DNA of 64,000 bases from Pseudomonadales bacterium. GTDB lineage: Bacteria; Pseudomonadota; Gammaproteobacteria; Pseudomonadales; Azotimanducaceae. Below, one piece after another: positions 46,643 through 57,248 of this stretch. Under the pieces are notes generated by a model that worked only from the letters and a program-made list of their open reading frames with translations, was not told the DNA's origin and ran no database searches. Each line of letters begins with the position of its first letter. Position 1 is the first letter of the stretch. The DNA is taken from assembly GCA_022822135.1 (NCBI GenBank), contig JAJECH010000014.1, positions 1-64,000 on the forward strand. The letters run 5' to 3'. Made by a program: the position numbers and the translations under genes.

Positions 46643-46870
46643 TTATTCGTGCTTGTCTGTGTACGGTAGTAACGCGAGATAGCGAGCTCGCTTAATGGCT
46701 CGCGTTAACTGTCGTTGGTAACGAGCGCTCGTGCCCGTGATCCGTGCAGGGACGATTTTGCCCGTTTCGGTGATGAAATCCTCGAGTGTCTCAAGGTCCT
46801 TATAGTCGATCTCTTTTACGCCTGCTTGCGTAAACCGACATACGCGTTTGCGGCGATCGTTACGTGCCAT
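46643..46870 (-). CDS. rpsR: 30S ribosomal protein bS18
   Basis: 75 aa. [23 protein letters not shown] and [21 protein letters not shown] are near-invariant S18 segments. Between rpsF (2 nt) and rplI. Confidence 0.98.
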   Translation of the reverse strand: MARNDRRKRVCRFTQAGVKEIDYKDLETLEDFITETGKIVPARITGTSARYQRQLTRAIKRARYLALLPYTDKHE

Positions 46871-46872
46871 GA

Positions 46873-47529
46873 CTATTCCTTATCCTCTTCGGTTACTTCA
46901 GCACTAGCTTCAACGTCTGCCGCTTCAGTTGTTGGGGTATCGACAACCTCAGCTTCTGGTTCACTGGCAGAAGCCTCATCCGCGTCGTTCGTATCGGCGG
47001 ATGCCTCGACTGGTTCGCTCTCATCGGCGGACGTCTCAACTGATTCGCTCCCAGCCCCGTCGTCGGCGGCTTCGGCCGTCACAGTCCCAGCCTCTTCTTC
47101 TCCGTTCTCCTCAGTAGCAGCACGCGCCGCTTCCTCTCGCTCGCGCTGTCGACTAAGAAGCTCTTCTTCACGACGTCGCTCGCGTTCCTTTTCGGCAGCT
47201 TGCTGTGCTTTCGTGTCCTGGTAAATCTTCGATTCCTCGGTTTCTGGACCCTTACGTACCAAGATCATGTTGCGCAGGATCGCATCGTTGAATCGAAACG
47301 CGCTTTCAAGCTCAGAAAGACCCTCTTGCGAGACTTCAATATTGAGAAGAGCATAGTGGGCTTTGTGGACTTTGGCGATGGGATACGCCAACTGGCGCCG
47401 ACCCCAATCTTCAAACCGGTGGACTTTGCCACCTTCACGTTCGATCGAAGCGCGATAGCGGTTGACCATGCCGTCAACCTGTTCTGACTGGTCCGGATGG
47501 ACCATGAGCACGATTTCGTAGTGTCGCAT
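46873..47529 (-). CDS. rpsF: 30S ribosomal protein bS6 with long acidic C-terminal extension
   Basis: Residues 1-95 are normal bS6 ([46 protein letters not shown]). Then comes a charged helix rich in Arg/Glu (about 95-135) and an acidic Ala/Glu/Ser/Asp-rich tail to residue 218. E. coli bS6 is 131 aa plus post-translational glutamates. The tail is encoded and in frame, and may mimic or replace that modification. Confidence 0.96.
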   Translation of the reverse strand: MRHYEIVLMVHPDQSEQVDGMVNRYRASIEREGGKVHRFEDWGRRQLAYPIAKVHKAHYALLNIEVSQEGLSELESAFRFNDAILRNMILVRKGPETEESKIYQDTKAQQAAEKERERRREEELLSRQREREEAARAATEENGEEEAGTVTAEAADDGAGSESVETSADESEPVEASADTNDADEASASEPEAEVVDTPTTEAADVEASAEVTEEDKE

Positions 47530-47589
47530 GGACAGCTCCTCTCGGTTATAGCTTCCGTCGCATATGTACGTGAAGCAAGGAGTGAATGA

Positions 47590-47605
47590 CCACCCTTACG
47601 GGTGG
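47590..47605. terminator. Hairpin between rlmB and rpsF
   Basis: CCACCC, TTAC loop, GGGTGG. It is 17 nt after the rlmB stop but has no clear T-run on the minus strand, so termination would be weak; it may be a stable 5' structure in the rpsF leader. Confidence 0.4.
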
Positions 47606-47622
47606 GTGCGGAATTTTAGTGA

Positions 47623-48369
47623 TTAATCGGTCGTACTTTGATGTGCACGTTGCCGTACACATTCGTAGAGCACCACGCCGGAAGCAACGGAAACATTTAG
47701 ACTCGGTACGCTACCCGCCATGGGGATAGAAACAAGCGCGTCGCACCGCTCTTTCGTCAACGCGCGTAACCCAGCGTCCTCGCTTCCAACGACCACAAGG
47801 GTGGAGGATCCATAGTCGTAATCCGTGTATCGCTGTTTAGCTTGATCGTCTGTCCCAACCACCCAAACACCTTGCGCTTGAAGCCACTCCATTCTCCGAG
47901 CGAGGTTAGCGACTCCAACGACGAACAACGATGAAAGCGCCCCACTCGCGCTTTTGAAGGCAGCACTCGAAAGAGGCGCTGATCGGTTCCGGGGTAAAAG
48001 CACTGCGTCGACCCCTGCACCCGCCGCGCTACGTAAGCACGCGCCTAAGTTTCGTGGGTCTTGCACACCCTCAATTGCAAACAGAAACGGGTCCGTCAAG
48101 GTTTCAAAAAACGACTCGAACTCGACCTCAGTTCGTGGTTGGAACTCCTGGCAATGTGCCGCGACTCCCTGATGCACCGTTCCCTCACTGATTCTGTTCA
48201 ACGCATCGCGACTAACTTGCGTGACTTGAATGTCGTGATCCCGTGCGCTCCGGATGAGCGCGGACAACGCTTCATCGCGTCGGTCTCGCTGTACTGAGAG
48301 GCGTAATACCCGTTCTGGTGTGCTTTTTAGGTATTCTGCGACCGCATGAATCCCAGCGACGATCGTCAT
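47623..48369 (-). CDS. rlmB: 23S rRNA Gm2251 2'-O-methyltransferase RlmB
   Basis: SPOUT methyltransferase, 248 aa. N-terminal substrate domain with IVAGIHAVAEYL, then the knot motifs GVQDPRNLGACLRSA, VVVGSEDAGLR and IPMAGSVPSLNVSVA. Overlaps the rnr gene by 4 nt. Confidence 0.96.
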   Translation of the reverse strand: MTIVAGIHAVAEYLKSTPERVLRLSVQRDRRDEALSALIRSARDHDIQVTQVSRDALNRISEGTVHQGVAAHCQEFQPRTEVEFESFFETLTDPFLFAIEGVQDPRNLGACLRSAAGAGVDAVLLPRNRSAPLSSAAFKSASGALSSLFVVGVANLARRMEWLQAQGVWVVGTDDQAKQRYTDYDYGSSTLVVVGSEDAGLRALTKERCDALVSIPMAGSVPSLNVSVASGVVLYECVRQRAHQSTTD

Positions 48370-50078
48370 CTCTCTCGACCCCGCGCCAGTTCCAGGCTCA
48401 ACTTCCCAGCAGGTGCCTGCACATCCACCAGGCGCGTTCGCACGCGGTCGCCGACTCGATAAACTCGACCAGAGGACTCACCCCTTAGCTCGTCACCATA
48501 GTATTCGTAATAGTCGTCCACAAGATTGCTCACATGCAGTAGACCGGATATGTAGTAACCATCCAGCTCCACGAAAAGGCCGAACTCTCGTACGCCAGCT
48601 ACGACACCGCTCATTACTTTACCTACCTTCGATTTAAGTATTGATGCTTTTAACCATCCTTCCACGCGGCGCTCCACACCGATCGCTCGACGTTCACAAG
48701 ACGAAGTTTGAACGCCTAATTCCTCAAGCTCGTGAAGTGTCATCGCAGGAAGTTCAGCATTTCCCAACACCCGTTTGATCAACCGATGGACCACCAAATC
48801 CGGATATCGGCGAATAGGCGATGTAAAGTGCGCGTAGGAATCCAAGGCTAAGCCGAAATGCCCTAGTTTGCGTGGCGCGTAATGAGCTTGTTGCATTGCC
48901 GAAAGGAGCATGATCTCCCAAATATGAGACGGTTTGCAGACCTTACGCAAGTCGTAGAGGACACGTTGGAGCTGCAGGGGTTTCTCGATTTTGGTCGGAA
49001 CCGACACACCACGACGTGCTAGTTTTTCCAACACCTGCCGCATCCCCCATGCGTCCGGCGGCTCATGTGCGCGATAAAGCGGTATGACTTTCTCTCGTTC
49101 GAGAAACTCGGCTGCCTGAACATTGGCCGCGATCATCGCTAGTTCGATCATCCGATGTGCGTTATTTCGCTCAATGGGACGGACCTTCTGAGGTTTACCA
49201 CCTTCGATTTCAATGATCGTCTCAACCGTGTTGAAGTCCACCGACCCACGTGCCCGAGACGCTTTTGATAGCGCGTTGTATGCATCGTGAAATGCGAGAA
49301 TCGAGTCTCGAACCTCAGCACTACCAGGCAAAGACTCTCCGTTTCTTAGGAAGCTTGCTACGTCGCGATACGTCAGGCGGCAGTGAGACCGCATAACACC
49401 TTCGTAGAACGTCGAACTCAGTACATCCCCCGCGGAACTTAGCCGCATATCACACACGAGCACCAAGCGGTCCTGGTTCGGGTTCAGTGAACAAATACCG
49501 TTTGACAGCGCTGGCGGGAGCATCGGGACGACCTTCCCTGGCAGGTACACCGAAGTGCCTCGTTTCAACGCTTCAAGATCGAGGTCGCTTCCCAGTCGCA
49601 CGTAGTGACCAACATCAGCTATCGCTACTATCAAACGCCAACCACTCGATGCAGGCTCGCAATAGACCGCGTCATCGAAGTCGCGCGCATCGCTGCCATC
49701 AACCGTAACGAACGGCAAATCACGCAGGTCGACTCGATTCTCGACCGCATCTTTGTCGATCTGCTGTGGAACATCCTGAGAGTCGTAGGCTTTCGGCCAA
49801 GTCCGTGGCACGTCTTCCATAGTCAGCGCCACATCGATTGCCAAATCGATTACATTCTCGGCTCGAAAAACCCTATCGACTTGCCCTCGAAGCCTCATTC
49901 CGACGTTATTCAGAATGTGACCCCCGACGATATCGCCAATTTGAACCTCGTGGCTACGCGGATTCACATAAATCTCCCGCGCTCTGCCTTGCTCAAACGG
50001 AACGACAACTAAATCCTTGCGTCGCGCACGCTGAACGACTTCGCCGATAAAACGTTCCTGATTCGTTACGTTGACCAC
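48366..50078 (-). CDS. rnr: Ribonuclease R/II family exoribonuclease, short N-terminus
   Basis: 3'-5' exoribonuclease of 570 aa. Catalytic RNB motif DGSDARDFDDAV, the family segment SLNPNQDRLVLVCDM, YAHFTSPIRRYPDL and a C-terminal S1 domain with VAGVREFGLFVELDGYYISGL. E. coli RNase R is 813 aa; the N-terminal helix-turn-helix, much of the first cold-shock domain and the basic tail are absent. GTG 50078 has GGTGAT 6-7 nt upstream. The frame stays open farther up but runs toward the opposite-strand tRNA, so no full-length N-terminus can fit. Confidence 0.9.
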   Translation of the reverse strand: MVNVTNQERFIGEVVQRARRKDLVVVPFEQGRAREIYVNPRSHEVQIGDIVGGHILNNVGMRLRGQVDRVFRAENVIDLAIDVALTMEDVPRTWPKAYDSQDVPQQIDKDAVENRVDLRDLPFVTVDGSDARDFDDAVYCEPASSGWRLIVAIADVGHYVRLGSDLDLEALKRGTSVYLPGKVVPMLPPALSNGICSLNPNQDRLVLVCDMRLSSAGDVLSSTFYEGVMRSHCRLTYRDVASFLRNGESLPGSAEVRDSILAFHDAYNALSKASRARGSVDFNTVETIIEIEGGKPQKVRPIERNNAHRMIELAMIAANVQAAEFLEREKVIPLYRAHEPPDAWGMRQVLEKLARRGVSVPTKIEKPLQLQRVLYDLRKVCKPSHIWEIMLLSAMQQAHYAPRKLGHFGLALDSYAHFTSPIRRYPDLVVHRLIKRVLGNAELPAMTLHELEELGVQTSSCERRAIGVERRVEGWLKASILKSKVGKVMSGVVAGVREFGLFVELDGYYISGLLHVSNLVDDYYEYYGDELRGESSGRVYRVGDRVRTRLVDVQAPAGKLSLELARGRER

Positions 50079-50155
50079 GGATTGATCACCAAAATCGTTG
50101 AAGAAAGTCCATCGCGAGTCGTGCCAGTGAATCAGCCCCCAGCCCGCACCAAACC

Positions 50156-50161
50156 TATAAT
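50156..50161 (+). promoter_or_regulatory. -10 box of tRNA-Leu promoter
   Basis: Exact TATAAT 10 nt before the mature tRNA, followed by a GC-rich discriminator (CCGCGTCC) as in stringently controlled stable RNA promoters. The -35 box is weak. Confidence 0.55.
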
Positions 50162-50171
50162 TCCGCGTCCT

Positions 50172-50259
50172 GCCGAGGTGGCGAAATTGGTAGACGCGCT
50201 AGCTTCAGGTGCTAGTGGAGCCTAGCTCCGTGGAGGTTCAAGTCCTCTTCTCGGCACCA
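50172..50259 (+). tRNA. tRNA-Leu (anticodon CAG)
   Basis: 88 nt with encoded CCA. GCCGAGG pairs with TCTCGGC (one G-T), D arm with TGGTAGACGC, anticodon arm GCTAGC-TTCAGGT-GCTAGT (CAG), class II long variable arm (TGGAGCCTAGCTCCG) and T arm GGAGGTTCAAGTCCTC. No integrase beside it. Confidence 0.97.
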
Positions 50260-50285
50260 GCCCGCAGTCGGATACAGACCATTCC

Positions 50286-51242
50286 TCATACTGGGGTCGC
50301 TCGATATCCGTTCGGTATGCCTTTAGCGACCATGCTGACTGCGTTATGAGCATGCAAGCTCTCGAAATGCTCAACGTGAATCAAGAAATCATCCACGTCT
50401 GCTTCAGTCATAAGAAGCTGCTTAATTCGACGAGCTGAGTCCTCGCAGAACATCGGATTCTGCCCGTTGCGGCGTGCGAATTCTTGCTCATCCTCTCGCT
50501 TTACCGCGGTTTGAACCGGGGTTCCCAAAACGTCTTCGATGTCTTGCACCAATCGAGCGATGGGGAAATACGCTAGACCCGGTCGAAGCTGAACCTTCAC
50601 AGTGGCTGCACTACGTTGCCCGTGCGGTGTAGCGACGATGCCTTGCTGTGAACCTAACCAAGCTTTCACCTCGTTCGCTTCAAGGTTCTCTCGTTCTTCG
50701 AAGTCTTCCGTGAACTGTTCTTGAATCACACTCCGCGCTAATGCTGCCGAAGCCGGACACGTACTTGAATAGTGAACAACAACTTCCTGCTCAATCCCGA
50801 TGGTTCCATCTCGAAGTTCCCCACGCAACCTAATCGGATATCGATTCCATCCACTATTGTCAGAGACGAGCGCGGGTTTATTCAGCAACAGCTCGAAGGC
50901 GAATTCGATCAGCGCATCCGTGGAAATCCCTTCATGCGTAGCCCTCATTTCTTGCAGCAGTAACTCGAGACTACTGGGGGTCAACGGGGCTTCCGCCAGC
51001 GCGCTTCCCATGGTTCGGTAGAGTCGCGACATGTGAATGCCTTTGGCGTGAGAGTCGCCAAGGTTCACATACAGTTGAATGGCGGCTTGTGCCGTCTGCT
51101 GCCCATCCACGTCGAGCAACGTAATCGGCATCGCGATATCGCTCATGCCAACCCAGTCCAGCGTCCCTTGAGGTTCATCGTGGACGTGCCCTGCGACATC
51201 AGGCAACGCACCCGCAATCAGATCGCGTCGATGCTCGTTCAC
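50286..51242 (-). CDS. folE2: GTP cyclohydrolase FolE2 (type IB)
   Basis: Metal-flexible enzyme making 7,8-dihydroneopterin triphosphate for folate and, through 6-carboxytetrahydropterin, queuosine. 318 aa. STCPASAALAR carries the conserved Cys, ATPHGQRSAA the conserved His, and NPMFCEDSARRIK the second conserved Cys. No zinc-responsive box was sought upstream because the gene overlaps the preceding one by 4 nt. Its presence gives a source for the queuosine route that includes queG. Confidence 0.94.
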   Translation of the reverse strand: MNEHRRDLIAGALPDVAGHVHDEPQGTLDWVGMSDIAMPITLLDVDGQQTAQAAIQLYVNLGDSHAKGIHMSRLYRTMGSALAEAPLTPSSLELLLQEMRATHEGISTDALIEFAFELLLNKPALVSDNSGWNRYPIRLRGELRDGTIGIEQEVVVHYSSTCPASAALARSVIQEQFTEDFEERENLEANEVKAWLGSQQGIVATPHGQRSAATVKVQLRPGLAYFPIARLVQDIEDVLGTPVQTAVKREDEQEFARRNGQNPMFCEDSARRIKQLLMTEADVDDFLIHVEHFESLHAHNAVSMVAKGIPNGYRATPV

Positions 51243-51436
51243 GACTTGTTTAACTCCTTCAATTCGTCCTCACTCAACGATCGGGCATCTGCAGCGATTA
51301 ACACGGGAATGTCATCTTTAACTGCGTACGCCAACCCAGCCTCCGGCGACCAAAGCTCGTTGAGAGCGGTTTTATAAACCAAAGGACCTTTCGTCTCCGG
51401 ACAGACCAAAATATCGAGAAGCTTCTTTTCTAACAC
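51239..51436 (-). CDS. Trm112/YcaR-like small protein
   Basis: 65 aa from GTG 51436 (GGAGAGG 8 nt upstream; the longer frame to 51502 is an artefact of the purA overlap). LLDILVCPETKGPLVY, ELWSPEAGLAYAVKDDIPVLI. This is the UPF0434/Trm112 fold, but only one Cys of the usual zinc set remains, as in many gammaproteobacterial YcaR proteins. Between purA and folE2 in one unit. Confidence 0.88.
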   Translation of the reverse strand: MLEKKLLDILVCPETKGPLVYKTALNELWSPEAGLAYAVKDDIPVLIAADARSLSEDELKELNKS

Positions 51437-51452
51437 GCGACGAACCTCTCCT

Positions 51453-52763
<1,311 letters not shown>

Positions 52764-52834
52764 TTAAGCGCAATAGACGTGCGACACTGTGACCGTGGTC
52801 GGCCAATCGTTAGATTCATCTTCGTCGAAGTTGG

Positions 52835-53710
52835 TTAGGGTTGTTCCTCTTTGAGGAACCGGTAGAACTCGCTCGAGGGGTCGATCACCAACATCGCACT
52901 CCCGTCAGCGAAAACTTTGCGATACGCGTTGATACTGCGATAGAAGCTGTAGAACTCGGGGTCTTGTCCGTACGCATTCGCGTAGATTTCCGCAGATTTT
53001 GCATCACCATCGCCGCGAATCTTCTCTGACTCTCGGTTGGCTTCAGCTTCAATCACAATCGCTTGCCGGTCTGCGTCCGCCCGGATCCCAATCGCTAATT
53101 CCTGACCCGTAGCGCGGTACTGACGCGCTTCAATTTCACGTTCGGAATTCATGCGTTCAAACACCGCATCAGACACCTCTTCAGGTAGGTCGATCCGCTT
53201 CACGCGTATGTCAATGACCTCAATCCCAAAATCCTCCGACATGATGTCATTCAGCTGCGCAGTCAGCTCATTCATGAGCAAGTCGCGTTCACCGGAGATG
53301 ACCTCATGCATATCGCGTCGGCCAATTTGGTTCCGCAATCCTTCGTTGACACGGTCCTCGAGCTGACCCATTGCGCGCATTTCTTCGCCCGAAGTCGCGG
53401 TGTAGTAGCGCTGTACGTCGCCAACTCGCCACTTGACGAAAAGGTCGACGATCAGGGGTTTCTTTTCAAGCGTAAAGTAGCGCTGAGCAGGCGTGTCAAC
53501 GGTCAAGATTCGACCATCAAATCGACGCACTTCCTCCGCAATCGGAATTTTGAAATGAATACCCGCGTCATCATCACCGTACGCTCGTGTCGCCTCGCCG
53601 AAACGCAGTTTCAACGCGCGTTCCCGCTCATGCACGATGAAGACCGTATCGAATAACAATGCGCCCGCGATGATCGCCAGAACAAGAATGACAATACTTC
53701 TAACACTCAT
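52835..53710 (-). CDS. hflC: HflC, FtsH protease modulator
   Basis: SPFH-domain inner-membrane protein, 291 aa. N-terminal anchor (IVILVLAIIAGALLFDTVFIV), then VHERERALKLRFGEA and the helical EIEARQYRATGQELAIGIRADADRQ. Partners HflK around FtsH. 12 nt after hflK. Confidence 0.96.
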   Translation of the reverse strand: MSVRSIVILVLAIIAGALLFDTVFIVHERERALKLRFGEATRAYGDDDAGIHFKIPIAEEVRRFDGRILTVDTPAQRYFTLEKKPLIVDLFVKWRVGDVQRYYTATSGEEMRAMGQLEDRVNEGLRNQIGRRDMHEVISGERDLLMNELTAQLNDIMSEDFGIEVIDIRVKRIDLPEEVSDAVFERMNSEREIEARQYRATGQELAIGIRADADRQAIVIEAEANRESEKIRGDGDAKSAEIYANAYGQDPEFYSFYRSINAYRKVFADGSAMLVIDPSSEFYRFLKEEQP

Positions 53711-53722
53711 GACACCTCTCCT

Positions 53723-54847
53723 CTATCGAACTCGACCGGTACGCTGCTCGATCGCACTCATGATGCCATCCGAGCCGTCGTCGCGTCCATCTTGTGAAAC
53801 ACCACCCAAGGTATTTGCGCCGCGCCGAATTTGATCAAGCGGTAGATAGATCATCTGGTTGCTGGCTTCAACATCTACCATGACTTTGTTAGCGTCCGTC
53901 ATGACTGATTCCATCGCCTCAATGTAGAGTCTATTTCTCGTCACTTCGGGAGCCTGTTGATACTCCACTAAGAGCTTCACGAACCGTTCCGCTTCACCTT
54001 GGGCATTCGCGATCACTTGATCACGATATGCATTCGCCTGTTCAATCATTTGTTGAGCTTCACCGCGCGCTTCTGGCACAACTGATTCAGCGTAGGCATT
54101 CGCCTGGTTGGTGTATTTCACCTCGTCCTCTTTCGCCTTCTGAACATCGTCAAAGGCGTCCTGAACCTCCGGTGGCGGGCCGACGTTATCAATGTTGACC
54201 TTGCTGACCCGGATGCCAGTCTGGTACCGATCGACGTAGCTCTGGAGTCGGTCCTGAACCTCGAACCCTAGCGCCTCACGTCCTTCAGTAATGACCGCAT
54301 CCATCGTCGAACTACCCACTACATGTCGAAGCGCACTTTCAGTTGCGTGTCGCAGACTCTCGGTTGGCTCACGCACTTCAACGGCAAACTTCAGAGGGTT
54401 GTCGATAACATATTGAACGACAAGATTGACAGCCACGATGTTCTCGTCTTCCGTGAGCATCTGCGCCGAGTGTTCAATCGAATTGACACGTGTAACGTTC
54501 ACCACCTCTACGACATCAACGATCGGAGGATTCCATCGCAGACCCGGGGGTCTTAGATTCTGTTGAACCTTACCAAAGCGGAATACGACCCCTTGCTCTT
54601 GCTGGTCGACTTGATAGAAACCGAACATACCGTAAACGGCTACTACCACGGCGAGCAGGATGAGTAGCATTTTCGGCGAAATGAATCGTCGAATCCCACC
54701 TGATCCTGAAGAACCACCGGAACCACCGCCGAACAAGCCGCCGAACTGACTCTTGAACTTACGGAATACGTCGTCTAGATCCGGAGGACCCTGATCGCCA
54801 CTGGTACCCCAAGGGTCCTTCTTATTTTGATCGTCGTTCCAAGCCAT
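53723..54847 (-). CDS. hflK: HflK, FtsH protease modulator
   Basis: 374 aa. Gly-rich cytoplasmic N-terminus (FGGLFGGGSGGSSGSGG), one membrane segment at about 58-80, SPFH domain starting YQVDQQEQGVVFRFG, and the C-terminal helix with ARGEAQQMIEQANAYRDQVI. Confidence 0.96.
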   Translation of the reverse strand: MAWNDDQNKKDPWGTSGDQGPPDLDDVFRKFKSQFGGLFGGGSGGSSGSGGIRRFISPKMLLILLAVVVAVYGMFGFYQVDQQEQGVVFRFGKVQQNLRPPGLRWNPPIVDVVEVVNVTRVNSIEHSAQMLTEDENIVAVNLVVQYVIDNPLKFAVEVREPTESLRHATESALRHVVGSSTMDAVITEGREALGFEVQDRLQSYVDRYQTGIRVSKVNIDNVGPPPEVQDAFDDVQKAKEDEVKYTNQANAYAESVVPEARGEAQQMIEQANAYRDQVIANAQGEAERFVKLLVEYQQAPEVTRNRLYIEAMESVMTDANKVMVDVEASNQMIYLPLDQIRRGANTLGGVSQDGRDDGSDGIMSAIEQRTGRVR

Positions 54848-54877
54848 CGATGATCCTCTACTGATTGCAATTAAATT

Positions 54878-56149
54878 TTAAGTTGCCGCGACAACAGGTT
54901 CTAAATCGACGCCAGGAGCGTTGCGGAGTCGCGCAAGACTCGAGTCATTGAGATCGACACATAGCGTCGCAGTGCCATCGTTCTCATAGCGTTCGTCTTT
55001 CACCGCGCCGAGACCGTACAACCACGCGCGCAGTTTCCCTGCGTCAGGAGGTAAGTGCACTTCAAACAATTGGGTGATTCCGCCTAGATGTGCACCAAGC
55101 GCCACAAGCAACTCATCAAATCCAGTTCGCTCTAACGCACTTACATGGATCCCGGTCATACACTCGACATTTCGATGTACGCCTTGATCAATCTTGTTGA
55201 GTACATTGATGGTCGGAATCTCGCCGGCACCAATCTCAGTCAGAATGTCTTGCACATCGTGAATCATGCGACCAGCATCCGCGGCTGACGCATCAATCAC
55301 ATGCAAAAGCAAATCGGCTTGCGACACCTCTTCAAGTGTTGCCTTAAATGCCGCAACCAACGACATCGGCAAATCACGAATGAAACCAACGGTATCGGCA
55401 ATCAAACCGGTTCCAACGCCAGGAAGCGCTATACGCCGTGTGGTCGGGTCGAGGGTGGCGAATAAACGATCATCCGAATACACCTCTGACGCCGTGAGGG
55501 CATTGAACAGCGTGGATTTTCCGGCGTTCGTGTAGCCTACCAACGCAATGGTCAGAACGTCGTTTCGATGTCGTCGTCTACGATGTTGTTCACGGTGTTG
55601 AACGACCTTTTCAAGGCGTTTCTCAACATTGAAGATGCGCCGATGGATCAACCCCTTGTCGATGGAGCTCTGCAGTTCACCGGCACCCCGCATGTTGACG
55701 CCACCACGTTGTCGGTCCAAGTGTGACCACCCGCCCACCACATGGGTTTGAGCGTGTTTCAGCAACGCCAATTCCACTTGCAGTTTGCCTTCACGAGTCT
55801 GCGCGCGTTGCTCAAATATCGTCAAGATCAATTCGGTACGGGTCAAAACTCGGCGATCAAGCGCCATCTCTAGATTTCGCTGCTGCGAGGCAGTCAATTC
55901 GCAATCAATGATCACTAGTGACAAATCGTGTAAGTCAAGTTCCTCCCGCAATTCTGCTACCTTGCCACTACCCAATCCAGTTCGTGGGTTCGGTTCATGA
56001 CGGGTAATTGCGAGCTCAATCTTCGGTACGTAACCAGAAGAGAAGACGAGCTCCCTGAATTCCGCTAGGTTGTGAGGAGACTTTGAATGGTCAAATCGCA
56101 ACGACAGAAGCATGGCTTCAAGGCCAGCTTCGGGACGATCAAAAAACAT
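54878..56149 (-). CDS. hflX: GTPase HflX
   Basis: Ribosome-splitting GTPase of 423 aa. N-terminal domain with GLGSGKVAEL, the HflX signature GGWSHLDRQRGG and GAGE, then G1 GYTNAGKSTLFN, G3 DTVGFIRDLP and G4 NKID. Follows miaA after a 150-nt gap that holds no hfq. Confidence 0.96.
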   Translation of the reverse strand: MFFDRPEAGLEAMLLSLRFDHSKSPHNLAEFRELVFSSGYVPKIELAITRHEPNPRTGLGSGKVAELREELDLHDLSLVIIDCELTASQQRNLEMALDRRVLTRTELILTIFEQRAQTREGKLQVELALLKHAQTHVVGGWSHLDRQRGGVNMRGAGELQSSIDKGLIHRRIFNVEKRLEKVVQHREQHRRRRHRNDVLTIALVGYTNAGKSTLFNALTASEVYSDDRLFATLDPTTRRIALPGVGTGLIADTVGFIRDLPMSLVAAFKATLEEVSQADLLLHVIDASAADAGRMIHDVQDILTEIGAGEIPTINVLNKIDQGVHRNVECMTGIHVSALERTGFDELLVALGAHLGGITQLFEVHLPPDAGKLRAWLYGLGAVKDERYENDGTATLCVDLNDSSLARLRNAPGVDLEPVVAAT

Positions 56150-56221
56150 GGTAGGTAAATTCTCGAGTCAAGTTTCGTTTTGCGCTCTAAGCCCTTTTAA
56201 ATGTTGCCCAGACACTATGAC

Positions 56222-56258
56222 AACACCGTTGGAGAGGTGTTCTCCTGATCTTTCAGGA
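56222..56258. other. Two adjacent hairpins in the hflX leader
   Basis: AACACC-N8-GGTGTT (56222-56241) and TCCTGA-TCTT-TCAGGA (56243-56258), each a perfect 6-bp stem one nt apart. They occupy the place where hfq lies in many relatives. No T-run on the minus strand. Confidence 0.4.
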
Positions 56259-56299
56259 CTTTTAGATTTAGCGCAATGTTCGGCTCGAGAGTGAAACGG

Positions 56300-57241
56300 T
56301 TAACGCACTAGAACTTCAATCATAAGCTCAACGGAAGACGCCTCGATGAGATTTAGCTTCGCCCATTGACGCAACCACGTCAATTGCTTGCGCGCTAATC
56401 GTCGCGTTGCGAACAGGACTTTCTCAAATACTTGCGTCTCATCGACGCAATCGGGATGTTCGTCAAGATGCTCCCAGATCTCGCGATAACCTACTGTACG
56501 CATGGACAAACTATCTCGACTTAACTTCGGACGACGTCGCAATGCACGAACTTCATCGACCAGTCCGTCGGCAAACATCCCCCGCAAGCGTGACTCGATT
56601 CGATCGTGCAGCACCTGCCTTGGTATATCAGGCATCAAAAACTCTAGGAGCTCGCCATCCAAGCGCTCAGTTGCCGGCGCGACGGCACGTTCCTTCCATA
56701 GTTCTCCGATCGGTTTACCCGTCAAGCGAAAGACCTCGATGGCGCGTTCCATGCGTCGCAGATTCCTTGGACTAATTCGCAACGCCGAGTCGGGATCAAT
56801 TCGTGCCAATTCGGCATGTACCGCATCCAGTCCATCTTGCTCTGCTAATTCGCGTATCTCTGACCTAACTTTGGGGTCCGCACTTGGTAGATTCGCCAAG
56901 CCCTCTCTGAACGCTCGGAAATACATCATGCTACCACCCACGAGCAGAGGAAGCTTGCCATCCGACAGTGCTTCCTTTACCGCCTCGTCCGCCAGCGCAC
57001 AGAACTCCTGGACGGAGAATGAGTCCTCTGGATCTCGAATATCAACTAGTGCATGAGGGAACGAGTGACGCGTCGCGATGCTGGGTTTGGCCGTGCCGAT
57101 GTCTAACTCTCGATAGACCATGGCGGAATCGACGCTGATCAGCGCCACTTCGACACGTCGGGCTAAGGCGAGCGCGAACTCAGTTTTCCCGCTCGCAGTC
57201 GGGCCGATGAGCGTTGCAATACGGCGCGAACGTGAGCTCAA
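56300..57241 (-). CDS. miaA: tRNA dimethylallyltransferase MiaA
   Basis: Adds the isopentenyl group to A37 of tRNAs reading UNN codons. 313 aa. P loop GPTASGKTEFALAL, VDSAMVYRELDIGTAKP, VGGSMMYFRAF, RQLTWLR near the end. 7 nt after mutL. Confidence 0.96.
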   Translation of the reverse strand: MSSRSRRIATLIGPTASGKTEFALALARRVEVALISVDSAMVYRELDIGTAKPSIATRHSFPHALVDIRDPEDSFSVQEFCALADEAVKEALSDGKLPLLVGGSMMYFRAFREGLANLPSADPKVRSEIRELAEQDGLDAVHAELARIDPDSALRISPRNLRRMERAIEVFRLTGKPIGELWKERAVAPATERLDGELLEFLMPDIPRQVLHDRIESRLRGMFADGLVDEVRALRRRPKLSRDSLSMRTVGYREIWEHLDEHPDCVDETQVFEKVLFATRRLARKQLTWLRQWAKLNLIEASSVELMIEVLVR

Positions 57242-57248
57242 GCGTGGC

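Noticed and set aside
48366-50260. Frameshift at the 5' end of rnr
   Set aside because: No frame upstream shows the missing RNase R domains; the opposite-strand tRNA lies there.
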